A stretch of DNA of 64,000 bases from Actinomycetota bacterium (GCA_009702455.1 WLIA01000001.1:21693-85692); one strand, 5' to 3'; positions 40,265-50,265 are shown, counted from the stretch's first letter. A program made the numbers and translations. Notes: generated by a model not told the origin, from the letters alone.

Positions 40265-41782
40265 ATGCGAGCCAAGAAAAGCCTGGCCATGTTTGCAACC
40301 TTCACGCTGCTTTTGGCGGGATGCGCCGCCGTGACGCCAGCAGATTCGGCAGTTTCAGACAACGTGCCAGCTGCGCTCAAGCCCTTCTATACCCAGAGCG
40401 TTAACTGGAAAGAATGTGGCGAAGACCTCAAGTGCGCAACCATCAACGTTCCGGTTGACTACAAGAAGCCAGCGGCCGGATCAATCAAGCTTTCACTCAA
40501 CTACCTGGCCTCAACTGGCGACGCAGACCTCGGCTGGTTGGTCGAGAACCCAGGCGGCCCCGGCGGTTCGGGCATCGACTTTGTGGCAAGCGCTTCAGCC
40601 CAGGTTGCTAGCGAAGCTGTGCGCAAGCGTTACAACGTGGTTGGTTTTGACCCGCGCGGTGTGAAGCGAAGCGCTCCGATTAAGTGCCTCAGCCCGAAGG
40701 CCACAGACGAGTTTCTCTATGGCACCACTCCCGGAGCACCCGGGTCAACCGCTGAGATGGCTGCATCGCGCAAAGCCATGAAGAAGTTCATCGACGCCTG
40801 CGCGAAAAACAGCGGCAAAATCTTTGGATTCGTTGACACGGTTTCGGCGGCCCGCGACATGGATGTCATCCGGGCGGTTCTCGGTGAAAGCAAGCTCAAC
40901 TTCATGGGCTTCTCTTATGGAACCTTCTTGGGAACCACCTATGCTTCGGTTTTTCCAGAGAGAGTTGGTCGCTTCGTGCTTGACGGGGCAATCGACCCGA
41001 CCGTGAGTGACGAAGATCAGAGCGCAAACCAGCTCAAGGCTTTTGATCAAGCTCTCAAGAATTACCTAGAAAACTGTTTGACAGTCGACAAGGCAAACTG
41101 CCCGTTCACGGGCACAGTCGAGAGCTCGATGAAGCGAATCACAGCTTGGTATAAGCAACTCGAAACCAAAGAGCTGAACACCGACCTCAATCGTCGCAAG
41201 CTGACGATTTCTGGCGGCATCACCGGTTTGATCATGACGCTCTACAGCGACACCTACTGGCAGTACACAACCACTGCTTTCAAAAACGCTTTTGCCGGTG
41301 ACGGCACACTGTTCTTACAGCTGGCCGACTTCTACAACGACAGAGAGACCAACGGAACCTACGGCTCGAATCAACTCGAGGCCAACCTAGCCGTTTCGTG
41401 TCTCGACGGTCGCTCTGACCCGAGCCCGAAAGCGATGAAGGCGCAGAACTCCAAGCTGCAAAAGCTCAGCCCGTTCTTCGGTCGCTACTGGCTCAACGGC
41501 GCACTCGGATGCGAGCAGTGGCCATACAAGGTTGCCGCCAAGCCAAAGAGTTATGCGGCCAAGGGCTCGGCACCCATCCTTGTGGTTGGAACCACCGGCG
41601 ACCCAGCGACCCCTTACTGGCAGGCGCAGAACCTGGCCAACAAGATTCTCGACAACGCCCAGCTGGTGACTTTCAACGGCGAGGGGCACACGGCCTACGG
41701 TCGTTCGAACGCGTGCATCGTCAAGAATGTCGACGCCTATCTGATCGATGGCATCGTGCCGGCAACCGATCCGAACTGCTAG
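40265..41782 (+). CDS. Secreted alpha/beta-hydrolase, tripeptidyl-aminopeptidase-like lipoprotein
   Basis: Lipobox LLLAGCA; NPGGPGGSGIDF; nucleophile GFSYGTFLG; C-terminal VVGTTGDPATPYWQA. Confidence 0.9.
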   Translation: MRAKKSLAMFATFTLLLAGCAAVTPADSAVSDNVPAALKPFYTQSVNWKECGEDLKCATINVPVDYKKPAAGSIKLSLNYLASTGDADLGWLVENPGGPGGSGIDFVASASAQVASEAVRKRYNVVGFDPRGVKRSAPIKCLSPKATDEFLYGTTPGAPGSTAEMAASRKAMKKFIDACAKNSGKIFGFVDTVSAARDMDVIRAVLGESKLNFMGFSYGTFLGTTYASVFPERVGRFVLDGAIDPTVSDEDQSANQLKAFDQALKNYLENCLTVDKANCPFTGTVESSMKRITAWYKQLETKELNTDLNRRKLTISGGITGLIMTLYSDTYWQYTTTAFKNAFAGDGTLFLQLADFYNDRETNGTYGSNQLEANLAVSCLDGRSDPSPKAMKAQNSKLQKLSPFFGRYWLNGALGCEQWPYKVAAKPKSYAAKGSAPILVVGTTGDPATPYWQAQNLANKILDNAQLVTFNGEGHTAYGRSNACIVKNVDAYLIDGIVPATDPNC

Positions 41783-41853
41783 CGGCTGACTCGATGCCCT
41801 GCCGCACTCGCAGCGCGAAAGGTAAACTTTCGCTGTTGCCTTTTGCGCAACTC

Positions 41854-41926
41854 GCCGCCTTAGCTCAGTTGGTAGAGCAGCTCCCTCGTAAAGAGCAGGT
41901 CTGGGGTTCAATTCCCCAAGGTGGCT
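41854..41926 (+). tRNA. tRNA-Thr (anticodon CGT), CCA not encoded
   Basis: GCCGCCTTAGCTCAGTTGGTAGAGCA-GCTCC-CTCGTAA-AGAGC-AGGTC-TGGGGTTCAATTCCCCA-AGGTGGC-T. Confidence 0.9.
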
Positions 41927-41986
41927 CTGGTTGCCTTTAGAGCATGCGGGAGTAGTATGGCTCTTGGCTCTGAAAGGGGTTAGCAA

Positions 41987-43363
41987 ATGTTAAGCCGCAA
42001 AGGTTTACACCCCTCGCAACTCGTAGCAATTGCCTTTACAGCCGTAATTCTCATCGGCACTTTTCTTCTTATGACGCCTTTGGCGACAGCGCCCGGAAAA
42101 TCAACCGGATTTGTTGACGCACTCTTTACCTCAACCTCTGCCGTTACCGTTACCGGCCTCGGAACGCTCGACACCGAAACCCACTGGTCTTTCTGGGGTC
42201 ACCTGATCATCGGATTCCTGATTCAAGTCGGAGGTTTCGGAATCGTCGGTTTCGCAAGCCTGGTCGGGTATCTGCTCGAGGGTCGCATCTCGCTGAAGAA
42301 CAAGATGACAACCTCTTCTGAGTCATCACTTGCTGTTGCCCCCGACATCAAGACGCTGTTGAAGAACATTGCCAAAATGATGCTCGGTTTTCAGGCCGTG
42401 CTTTTTGTTTTTCTCTTTGTGCGGTTCATGACCGAATACAAGTACAGCTGGCAGGATTCGCTCGGACACGGTCTCTTTCACGCTATAGCGAGTTTTAACA
42501 ACGCGGGCTTTGCTCTCTATTCAGATAGCCTGATGGGCTTTGCTCGAGACGGTTGGATTATCGTTCCGGTTTTTGTAACCGTTTTTCTTGCAAGCCTCGG
42601 TTTTCCGGTCTTGGTCGAAATTCGCGATCGCCTGAAACTCAAGGTCTATGCACTGCTGAAAAAGAAGCCTGACTACTGGATGGCTCCGCAGTGGTCTCTA
42701 AACTCGCGCATCGTCTTGTGGTCTAGTTTGGTTCTGCTTATTGCCGGAACTCTAGGCGTCGCGTTTATGGAGTGGGATAACCCGCGAACTCTTGGCCCAC
42801 TCGACCCAATCAGCAAGACTCTCGATAGCATCTTTGCCTCGGTTATGCCCAGAACAGCTGGTTTCAACGCTATGGACATCGGTGCGTTGTATCCGGCGAC
42901 CTGGCTCGGCATGGAAATTCTGATGTTTGTCGGTGGCGCTAGCGCGTCAACTGCCGGAGGAATCAAGCTTGGCACGGCAGTGGTTTTGTTCTACATCATC
43001 TACACCGAGATTCGCGGCGAGGCCGCCGTAAACATTGGCAACCGTCGCCTGCCACGTTCTATGCAGCGCCAGGCGCTAACCATCGTGAGTCTTACAACTT
43101 TTGTGATTCTCGGGGCCGTAGCGCTGCTGAGACTGACCACCAATTTCACGCTCGACGAGATCATCTTTGAGGTCGTTTCGGCAACTGGAACGGTCGGTCT
43201 TTCGACTGGCATAACCGCCGACCTGCCAGAGCACGCCAAGTTTTTGCTATCGCTGCTCATGCTGTTTGGCCGACTAGGGCCTATTGTGGTTGCCACATCG
43301 CTCGCGATGCGAAAAACGAAGCGCCACTTCGAGTATCCAAAGGAAAGCCCGCTAATTGGTTAA
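41987..43363 (+). CDS. TrkH/KtrB-family potassium uptake protein
   Basis: ALFTSTSAVTVTGL, FHAIASFNNAGFALYSDS, MPRTAGFNAMDI, GGASASTAGGIKLGT. Confidence 0.95.
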   Translation: MLSRKGLHPSQLVAIAFTAVILIGTFLLMTPLATAPGKSTGFVDALFTSTSAVTVTGLGTLDTETHWSFWGHLIIGFLIQVGGFGIVGFASLVGYLLEGRISLKNKMTTSSESSLAVAPDIKTLLKNIAKMMLGFQAVLFVFLFVRFMTEYKYSWQDSLGHGLFHAIASFNNAGFALYSDSLMGFARDGWIIVPVFVTVFLASLGFPVLVEIRDRLKLKVYALLKKKPDYWMAPQWSLNSRIVLWSSLVLLIAGTLGVAFMEWDNPRTLGPLDPISKTLDSIFASVMPRTAGFNAMDIGALYPATWLGMEILMFVGGASASTAGGIKLGTAVVLFYIIYTEIRGEAAVNIGNRRLPRSMQRQALTIVSLTTFVILGAVALLRLTTNFTLDEIIFEVVSATGTVGLSTGITADLPEHAKFLLSLLMLFGRLGPIVVATSLAMRKTKRHFEYPKESPLIG

Positions 43364-43400
43364 GTTACTAAAATCATTAACAAAGAGAAGGTGCATCTAG

Positions 43401-44090
43401 TTGCCAAAGTCAAACGGTCCATCGCGTCGCAGAAGTTTTCACGCCGTCAATGTTGCGGTAATCGGTCTCGGCCGTTTCGGCTCGTCGCTTGCCCAAGAAC
43501 TCGTCAAGGGTGGGCACCAGGTTCTTGGCATCGACAACGACGACAAGATCGTGCAGAGCCTGGCCGGCGAGTTGACTCACGTGGTCACTGCTGACACCAC
43601 CGACGAAGAGACCCTCAAAGAGCTCGGGCTCGCAGATCTCGATTGCGCAGTGGTGGCCATTGGTGCCGATCTCGAGGCAAGCATTTTGACCACATCGCTG
43701 CTTTTGCAAATCGGTGTAAAGCAACTCTGGGTAAAGGCTAACTCAACCGCGCACGGCCGAATTCTTGAACAAATTGGCGCGCACCACGTTATTTTTCCCG
43801 AGTACGAAATGGGTCGTCGAGTTGCCCACATGGTTACCGGCGAGTCACTTGACTACGTTCAGATCGATGAGGACTTCGTTATGGTCAAGTCGGTTTGCCC
43901 CGAATCGTTCGATGGAAAAACTCTGGCCGAGCTGAAGATTCGCAGCACTTATAAGGTGACCGTCGTTGCCGTTAACCATGGCGATGGGGTCTACGACCCT
44001 GCGTTTCCAGAGACGAAGTTGAAGTCAGGCGATCTTTTAGTTGTTGCCGGCGGCAAGCTAGCTCTCAGCGAATTCGTTCAGGTTCAGTAG
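43401..44090 (+). CDS. TrkA/KtrA-family potassium channel regulatory protein
   Basis: NVAVIGLGRFGSSLAQELVKGGHQVLGIDNDDKIVQ (RCK_N); C-terminal TrkA-C. Confidence 0.95.
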   Translation: MPKSNGPSRRRSFHAVNVAVIGLGRFGSSLAQELVKGGHQVLGIDNDDKIVQSLAGELTHVVTADTTDEETLKELGLADLDCAVVAIGADLEASILTTSLLLQIGVKQLWVKANSTAHGRILEQIGAHHVIFPEYEMGRRVAHMVTGESLDYVQIDEDFVMVKSVCPESFDGKTLAELKIRSTYKVTVVAVNHGDGVYDPAFPETKLKSGDLLVVAGGKLALSEFVQVQ

Positions 44091-44104
44091 CTCTAGGTGC
44101 GCTG

Positions 44105-45313
44105 CTAGCTCTGCGTGCCAACTTGAGCTCGGTAGCCCTGCACTGTTGACCTCAGGCCGATGCCGCAAACGCCAATCATTTTGCTATCGCGGTAGTAACC
44201 AAAGACGCAATCGCCCTCGATTTCACCGTGGATGAGTTTCACTTCATCGGCTAGAGCCAGCAATCCAAAGGCAAGAATATGCATTTCGAACTGATCGCTC
44301 CAGAAAGATGGCATCGGCGCAAACGTTTCATCGAGCACTGCGGGCCAGTTCTCGGCCTCGTTGAGTTTCGCCGCCAGCACCTGACCAACGCGCTTGGCGG
44401 TATCCGTGGGAATGTTCCAGTGTTCAACTCGGCGGGCAACCCCATCGAAAAGCGGGTTTGCGAACCTGGCAACATCGCCGATTGCAAAAACGTCTTCGGT
44501 CACGTTTCCATTGGTTTTAACGGCGCGCATCGCGTTATCGGTTAGAACGCCATCGCTCAAATCGAGCCCGGTGCCATCGAGCCACTCGGTGTTGGTGTCT
44601 GAGCCGATGGCCTCGATGAACACATCGCAGGCTAGTTCTTCGCCGGTGTCGAGAAGCACGGCAGAAATCTTGGTCTCACCAATCAAATCGCTAACCGAAG
44701 TTTTCATTTTGAAGCGAACACCCTCAGCCTCGTGGCGGCGCTGAATTTCGCGAGCTAACTCAACGCCGAGAGGTCGAACAATCGGGTGAATGCCAGGTGC
44801 CACCACTGTCACGTCACAGCCCAACTTGCGAGCGGTGGCGGCAACCTCGCACCCGATGAAGCCGGCACCTAAAATCACAACACGCGCACCAGGCACAAGC
44901 TCGGCACGTAGTGCAATCGCGTCATCTAGTGTGCGAACCGCGTGTCGCCCGGCCAACTCAGAGTTGTTCACTTGCAAACGCTTCGGCCGAAGACCGGTTG
45001 CGATGATCAGGGCAGAGTAAGGGTGCACCTGACCGGTCGAGTCGGTGACTGTGTGATGTTCGAGGTCTGCGCTAACGGCTCGCGTGCCGAGAATCCAGTT
45101 GACGTCTTCAGTTGCTGGTCGCTGCGCGAAGGCAACCGCTTCGTGGCTCACCTCTTTGGCAAGCACTTCTTTGCTCAGGGGAGGGCGGTTATAGGGAGCG
45201 TATGGCTCTTCGCCAATTGCGGTGATTGGGCCGGCATAACCGAATCGTCGCAGTGCTTCCGCTGCGCGCAATCCACCCATGGATGCGCCAACGATGACGA
45301 CCGGCTTGGTCAC
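44105..45313 (-). CDS. FAD-dependent ferredoxin reductase (P450-system type)
   Basis: VIVGASMGGLRAAEALRRFGY, YNRPPLSKEVL, VVILGAGFIGCEVAATARKLG, DVFAIGDVARF; next to ferredoxin. Confidence 0.93.
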   Translation of the reverse strand: MTKPVVIVGASMGGLRAAEALRRFGYAGPITAIGEEPYAPYNRPPLSKEVLAKEVSHEAVAFAQRPATEDVNWILGTRAVSADLEHHTVTDSTGQVHPYSALIIATGLRPKRLQVNNSELAGRHAVRTLDDAIALRAELVPGARVVILGAGFIGCEVAATARKLGCDVTVVAPGIHPIVRPLGVELAREIQRRHEAEGVRFKMKTSVSDLIGETKISAVLLDTGEELACDVFIEAIGSDTNTEWLDGTGLDLSDGVLTDNAMRAVKTNGNVTEDVFAIGDVARFANPLFDGVARRVEHWNIPTDTAKRVGQVLAAKLNEAENWPAVLDETFAPMPSFWSDQFEMHILAFGLLALADEVKLIHGEIEGDCVFGYYRDSKMIGVCGIGLRSTVQGYRAQVGTQS

Positions 45314-45328
45314 GATTTATCCGTGTGC

Positions 45329-45526
45329 TTATTTTTCGACGATGAAGATGGCCTGCATAGGGCAGACGTCGATTGCTGCCTCAACATTGGCGCGTTCGCT
45401 GTCGTCTGCCTCTGCGACATACTCGAGCTTGTCGTCGTTGTTCAGGCGAAAAATGTTTGGCGCTTCAAAAACGCACTGGCCGTAGTGCTGGCACTTGCTC
45501 ATGTCGACGTCGATCTTGATGGTCAT
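45329..45526 (-). CDS. 3Fe-4S-type ferredoxin (65 aa)
   Basis: DMSKCQHYGQCVFEAPNIFRL...CPMQAIFI. Confidence 0.93.
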   Translation of the reverse strand: MTIKIDVDMSKCQHYGQCVFEAPNIFRLNNDDKLEYVAEADDSERANVEAAIDVCPMQAIFIVEK

Positions 45527-46402
45527 TTATTTCTCCTCAACGGTTGATGGGTAAAGGTCTTTTGATGGTGTGCGAATTCCGCGGAACTCCCAGTCGCCAC
45601 CGAGCGCTGTCGAGATGACTTCTTCGCTCTCGGTTGGCTGCGCGCCCACGTCGGTGCGAATTGGCGTTGGGCCTTCGACGATGTGGTTGGTCAGCTTGCC
45701 AAGGCCCTCGACCTCAACCTCGACAATGTCGCCTGGTTGAACAGGGCGAGAGAACGCAGGAGTGCCGCTGAACAAAATGTCGCCAGGAACAAGCGTGATG
45801 GTGCGAGCAATGTCGGCAACCAGATAGTGCATGTCCCACTCCATGTTGTCGGTGTTGTCTTCTTGCTTAACCACACCGTTGACAAGAGTGCGAATGTTCT
45901 TGTTTCTGAAATCCCAGTCGGTAACAACACCTGGGCCAATCGGCGCGAGAGTGTCTGAACCCTTTACTCGCAACATCGAGCCGGCATCGGTGTCACGAAA
46001 ATCATGCAGACCGTAATCGTTGCCGATTGTGTAGCCGGCAATGTATTCGCCTGCTTCAGCCGGTGAAATGTTGCGGCAGGTTTTGCCGATCACGATCACG
46101 ATTTCGCCCTCGTAGTTCAACCACTTGCATCCCTGCGGGCGAACCACGGCTGCATTGTGGCTGTTCATCGCCGTCACCGGCTTCTGAAAGTAGGTCGGCG
46201 CAGCTGGCAGCTTGGTCATGAACTCTTTGGTGCGGCTGTCGTAGTTCAGGTGCACAGCGATGATCTTGGCCGGTTCAACCGGCGGAAGGTGCACTGCGTC
46301 GGCAATCGCCACGCGGCGACCGTCTCCGGCAACAAGGTGTTCGCCATCGCGAATTACCTGGGTTGGGTAGCCATCGAGCAGAATGCGTCTAAATTCAGCC
46401 AC
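45527..46402 (-). CDS. Fumarylacetoacetate hydrolase family protein (HpaG/HpcE-like)
   Basis: IIAVHLNYDSR, WLNYEGEIVIVIGKTCRNIS, GYTIGNDYGLHDFRD, PGDILFSGTP. Confidence 0.9.
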   Translation of the reverse strand: MAEFRRILLDGYPTQVIRDGEHLVAGDGRRVAIADAVHLPPVEPAKIIAVHLNYDSRTKEFMTKLPAAPTYFQKPVTAMNSHNAAVVRPQGCKWLNYEGEIVIVIGKTCRNISPAEAGEYIAGYTIGNDYGLHDFRDTDAGSMLRVKGSDTLAPIGPGVVTDWDFRNKNIRTLVNGVVKQEDNTDNMEWDMHYLVADIARTITLVPGDILFSGTPAFSRPVQPGDIVEVEVEGLGKLTNHIVEGPTPIRTDVGAQPTESEEVISTALGGDWEFRGIRTPSKDLYPSTVEEK

Positions 46403-47306
46403 GGCTGTTCACCACGTTTTTAGCCTGCGGAAAACCGCCCTCTGGACGAGGGAAGTAGACGTGAACCTGGCCGGTTCCGATCGAGTTCTCGTATTCGCTA
46501 TACATGACACCCTTGGCTGTGTTCTCTTCTTCGCCGGTAGCACCCGCCATTGCGAGCCAGTGGTAGAAGCCAGCTTCTGGCTTGTACTTCTTGAAGTTCG
46601 GCATGTTGTCGAGAATCGCCTTGTGGTCGCCGGCCTTCATCCACTCGAGCACCTCGAGGTCGGCGGCGTATGCCTCTGGAGTGAAGATGTGCTTCGGGTC
46701 GCTTGCCTCGTGCTTGCGAAGTTCGCGCAGTGGCCAGAAGGTGTGTGACAGCGCACCCGATGCGAGCAACAGCACCTTGCGATCGCTATCACGGATGGCT
46801 TCGCCGAGTGCACGCCCGGCTCGCTTGAAGTCTTCGTAGTCGCCGGTCTGGCAAACGCTCATGCTTACCCAGCGCTTGTCGTCGAGACCGCGACCGAGGT
46901 AGTGCCAAAGGTTTACGGTCGCATAGAAAATCGGAAGGTGTGGGTCTGCAATCGGTGTGATCCAGGTGCCGTTCTTCTCGTCATACTTTGCAACGAGGTT
47001 TGCGAGTTCTGGGTCACCCTTCATCGCATAGGGAACCTGCGACATTCCACGTGGCAATTCTTCTGAGGTGAAGAGCCCGCTGCGCTCGGCAGCTGAGGTG
47101 ATTACGAACTCAACGGTGGTTGCCCAGTGCGAGTCGAGCACTACAACGGTGTCGAAGTCGAGAGTCTCCATGACCTCTTTGCGAAAACGCTTTAGACCAG
47201 GCACGAGAGTTATCTCTTTGCCGTTATTCAGATCTAAACGGGTCGCCTCCGGCAACATGATTGTTGGCACGTGAGCAAGAATTGCTGCGCCTACTACTTC
47301 GCCCAT
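46395..47306 (-). CDS. Class III extradiol dioxygenase, 3,4-dihydroxyphenylacetate 2,3-dioxygenase-like
   Basis: Protocatechuate/LigB-like fold; GAAILAHVPTIMLPE, VVVLDSHWATT, LLLASGALSHTFWPL; in operon with HpaE- and HpaG-like genes. Confidence 0.85.
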   Translation of the reverse strand: MGEVVGAAILAHVPTIMLPEATRLDLNNGKEITLVPGLKRFRKEVMETLDFDTVVVLDSHWATTVEFVITSAAERSGLFTSEELPRGMSQVPYAMKGDPELANLVAKYDEKNGTWITPIADPHLPIFYATVNLWHYLGRGLDDKRWVSMSVCQTGDYEDFKRAGRALGEAIRDSDRKVLLLASGALSHTFWPLRELRKHEASDPKHIFTPEAYAADLEVLEWMKAGDHKAILDNMPNFKKYKPEAGFYHWLAMAGATGEEENTAKGVMYSEYENSIGTGQVHVYFPRPEGGFPQAKNVVNSRG

Positions 47307-47309
47307 TGT

Positions 47310-48773
47310 CTATTCCTTCCATCCGTTTGGTGAAACCACTGTGTTCTTTACATCTGCATAGAAATCGAATGACCAGTTGCCGCCCTCGCGGCCAATGCCC
47401 GACTTCTTCGAGCCACCGAACGGAGCCCGAAGGTCGCGCACGAAGAAACAGTTAACCCAAATTGTGCCAGCAACCAGTTCTTTTGTGATCTTGTCTGCGT
47501 GCTCGCGCTTGCCAGAAACCACAACGGCGGCCAGGCCGAATTCGGTGCCGTTTGCCATCTCGAGCGCCTGCTCGTCAGAGCTGAAAGTCTGCATGCACAA
47601 GACCGGCCCGAAGACCTCGGCGGTAACTATCTCGCTGCCGGCGGCGGGGTTCTTGACGAGAGTTGGCCTAAAGAACAGGCCACCGAGGTCGGCGTTTGGC
47701 TCGCCGCCCATGATGATGTCTGCGCCCTCTGCCTTGGCGCGATCGACGAAGCCCTTGATGCGGTCGAAGTGCACCTGGTGAATCTGCGGGCCTATGTCGG
47801 TGTTCTCGTCGCGAGGGTCACCCTGGTTGATATTGCCCGCACGTTCGATGAACTTGGCGGCGAACTCGTCGGCAACCGATTCGTGCACCAAGATGCGTGT
47901 GCCCGAAAGGCAAACCTGGCCGGCGTTGTCAAATTGCTCAACGGCGAGTTCGGCTGCGAGGTCTAGATCTGCATCTTCGAAAACCAAGAGCGGGCTCTTT
48001 CCGCCGAGTTCGAAACTAATCGGTGTCAAATTGTCTGCAGCCGCGCGGGCAATAACTTTTGCTGTCGGCACCGAACCGGTGAAAGATATTCGCGAGATGT
48101 CTTTGTGTGCAACAAGAGCCGCACCGGCTTCTTTTCCGTAACCCTGAACAACGTTGAAAACGCCGTCTGGAATTCCGGCTTGCTTGGTTAGGTCTGCGAA
48201 GTAAGACGCCGACAGGGGAGTCCACTCTGCAGGCTTCAAAACCACAGTGTCGCCCGCTGCGAGCGCCGGACCAATCTTCCAGGTTGCCAACATAAGTGGC
48301 GCATTCCAAGGAGTGATCAGCGCGCAAACACCAGACGGGTCCCAAGATATGTTGTTGCTGTGACCGCGAGTTTCAAAAACTTCGTGGTGCAAATCGTTGA
48401 TTGCCCAATCGGCAAAGAAGCGAATGTTCAGCGCAACACGTGGCATTACGCCGCGGCGGTGTGAACGCAAAAGCGATCCGTTATCCATGGTTTCAAGTTG
48501 CGCGAGAGTCTCGATGTTCGCTTCGACCAGGTCGGCGAGTTTGTGCAGAAGCTCGCCGCGCTTTTTCGGGCCCATCGCTGCCCAACCCTTGAACGCAGCC
48601 TTCGCAGCAGCAACCGCCAGGTTTACCTCGTGCTCGCCACCGCGTGAGATTTCACCCATGAAGCTGCCGTCGACGGGCGAGGTGTTTGTAAAGGTTTCGG
48701 CAGAGGCGACGCGCGTTCCGTTAATGAAGTGTCGGGTGTCAATTGATGCACCTACGAGGTCGATTGTGCTCAC
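47310..48773 (-). CDS. Aldehyde dehydrogenase (HpaE/CHMS dehydrogenase-like)
   Basis: PWNAPLMLATWKIGPALAAGDTVVLKPAEWTP, ELGGKSPLLVF, AGQVCLSGTR. Confidence 0.92.
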   Translation of the reverse strand: MSTIDLVGASIDTRHFINGTRVASAETFTNTSPVDGSFMGEISRGGEHEVNLAVAAAKAAFKGWAAMGPKKRGELLHKLADLVEANIETLAQLETMDNGSLLRSHRRGVMPRVALNIRFFADWAINDLHHEVFETRGHSNNISWDPSGVCALITPWNAPLMLATWKIGPALAAGDTVVLKPAEWTPLSASYFADLTKQAGIPDGVFNVVQGYGKEAGAALVAHKDISRISFTGSVPTAKVIARAAADNLTPISFELGGKSPLLVFEDADLDLAAELAVEQFDNAGQVCLSGTRILVHESVADEFAAKFIERAGNINQGDPRDENTDIGPQIHQVHFDRIKGFVDRAKAEGADIIMGGEPNADLGGLFFRPTLVKNPAAGSEIVTAEVFGPVLCMQTFSSDEQALEMANGTEFGLAAVVVSGKREHADKITKELVAGTIWVNCFFVRDLRAPFGGSKKSGIGREGGNWSFDFYADVKNTVVSPNGWKE

Positions 48774-48805
48774 TCTTCTGGCCCCTTTGTCAGCTAAGAA
48801 TGCAT

Positions 48806-48825
48806 TTCATTTGGATGCTAATGAC
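48806..48825. promoter_or_regulatory. Candidate MarR operator A
   Basis: TTCATTTG-GATG-CTAATGAC, member of the shared 20-bp inverted-repeat set. Confidence 0.5.
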
Positions 48826-48885
48826 CTAGATTACGCCATACTTAGAAGCAGCAAAGGCAAGATTTGTAACGATTTAGGAGCTCTT

Positions 48886-49590
48886 GTGACCCAGTCAGTT
48901 CGCCCGCGAATCGCGATTCTCGGTCGTTTTGCCGAGAACACGTCGGCCACCCGCCGAGACGCCATTGTCACAGCCCTTCGCCTGGCCGAGGCCGTTTATG
49001 CCGCCGGTGGCGAGCCAATGACCCTGTTGCCTGTTGCCAATTCAAACTGGGATGAACGCCTCGCCGGATTCCAGGGTGTCTTGCTGCCGGGTGGTGGCGA
49101 CATCAATCCGCGCACCTACGGGCAAGAGTCTCAGAGCGATGAGATCTATGGGGTGCACGACCTTCAAGACGCCGTGGACATCAGCTTGGCCAATTGGGCA
49201 ATTGATCGCGGAGTGCCACTGCTTTCGATTTGTCGCGGCACCCAGATCGTCAACGTGGCAACAGGTGGCACCCTTGTTCAGCACATGGATGAGCCGCACC
49301 GCCACCACGTGCACGACGTAACCATCGAGTCGCACGGCTCAGACCTCGGGCTAACCGAGTCAACCGTCGAGTCGAGTTGCTACCACCACCAGATGCTCGA
49401 TCGCCTTGGCGATGGTCTCGAGGTAATCGCGCGTTCGGCAGAGGGCACAATCGAAGCCGTCTCGATCAAATCGCACGGATGGGCCTTTGGATTGCAGTGG
49501 CACCCCGAAGACAACTGGAACACCGACGACCAGCAGGCGAAAATCTTTGAGAAGTTTGTTAGCGAAGCGGCTAAAGCGAAAGCAATCTAA
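48886..49590 (+). CDS. Gamma-glutamyl-GABA hydrolase-like (PuuD-type) class I GATase peptidase
   Basis: GVLLPGGGDINPRTYGQ, nucleophile LLSICRGTQIVNVATGGTL, LQWHPED; GTG start with AGGAG upstream. Confidence 0.9.
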   Translation: MTQSVRPRIAILGRFAENTSATRRDAIVTALRLAEAVYAAGGEPMTLLPVANSNWDERLAGFQGVLLPGGGDINPRTYGQESQSDEIYGVHDLQDAVDISLANWAIDRGVPLLSICRGTQIVNVATGGTLVQHMDEPHRHHVHDVTIESHGSDLGLTESTVESSCYHHQMLDRLGDGLEVIARSAEGTIEAVSIKSHGWAFGLQWHPEDNWNTDDQQAKIFEKFVSEAAKAKAI

Positions 49591-49605
49591 AGCTGCGCAT
49601 GAACA

Positions 49606-50103
49606 CTACTGAGCTTCGGTAAACGCGGTTACCGCGCGAAGCATGTCTGCAAACAGGGTCTGGTTTTTCTCGTCTACGACGCTCGAGATTTTCTGCTCCT
49701 GCTTGTTGAATTCCGGAAACAGGCCATCCATGAGCTTGCGACCGCTGTCGGTTAGCGAAACCAAAACCAGTCGGCCGTCATCCTTGCTCTTTTCACGGGT
49801 CAGATAACCGCGACCTTCGAGGGTGTTGAGCACGCCGGTGAGTGTTGCCTTTGAAAAGCCGCCCTCGTCTGCAATCTGTCGGGTTTCGATCGGCTCCCAG
49901 ATCCAGGTGACCCAGAGCACCACGAAGGCGGTCCAAGACAGACCACTGGCCGCCAAAACCGTGCGCTCGAGGTGATTGCGAACCGCGCTCGCGGCCCTGA
50001 AGAGGTTTGAGGTAACGGCCATGGCCTGAAAGTCGAGGTTCATGTGCGCCAAGCGCTCAGAAACCTGACGTTCGGTCTCGGCAAGCGTGTGCTGACCAGC
50101 CAT
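49606..50103 (-). CDS. MarR-family transcriptional regulator
   Basis: LSWTAFVVLWVTWIWEPIETRQIADEGGFSKATLTGVLNTLEGRGYLTREKSKDDGRLVLVSLTDSG. Confidence 0.94.
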   Translation of the reverse strand: MAGQHTLAETERQVSERLAHMNLDFQAMAVTSNLFRAASAVRNHLERTVLAASGLSWTAFVVLWVTWIWEPIETRQIADEGGFSKATLTGVLNTLEGRGYLTREKSKDDGRLVLVSLTDSGRKLMDGLFPEFNKQEQKISSVVDEKNQTLFADMLRAVTAFTEAQ

Positions 50104-50159
50104 TCGAGCCCCTATCTTCGCAGTGCCGTGCTGTAGCAATACTAAGTTGCAATCGCGAG

Positions 50160-50179
50160 GTCGTTTACATCCGAATGAT
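50160..50179. promoter_or_regulatory. Candidate MarR operator B (marR promoter)
   Basis: GTCGTTTA-CATC-CGAATGAT. Confidence 0.5.
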
Positions 50180-50229
50180 AACTATTTGCTCAATTGTCGA
50201 AACACGGATGCCCGACTCGCTAATCTGAG

Positions 50230-50249
50230 ATTATTCGCATCCGAACAAT
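50230..50249. promoter_or_regulatory. Candidate MarR operator C (P450 promoter)
   Basis: ATTATTCG-CATC-CGAACAAT; near-perfect inverted repeat, 16 bp upstream of the P450 start. Confidence 0.65.
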
Positions 50250-50265
50250 CTCGAAGGAGAGCTCG

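Noticed and set aside
41387-41986. 199-aa minus-strand ORF
   Set aside because: Antisense to the hydrolase 3' end and crosses the tRNA-Thr gene; shadow ORF.
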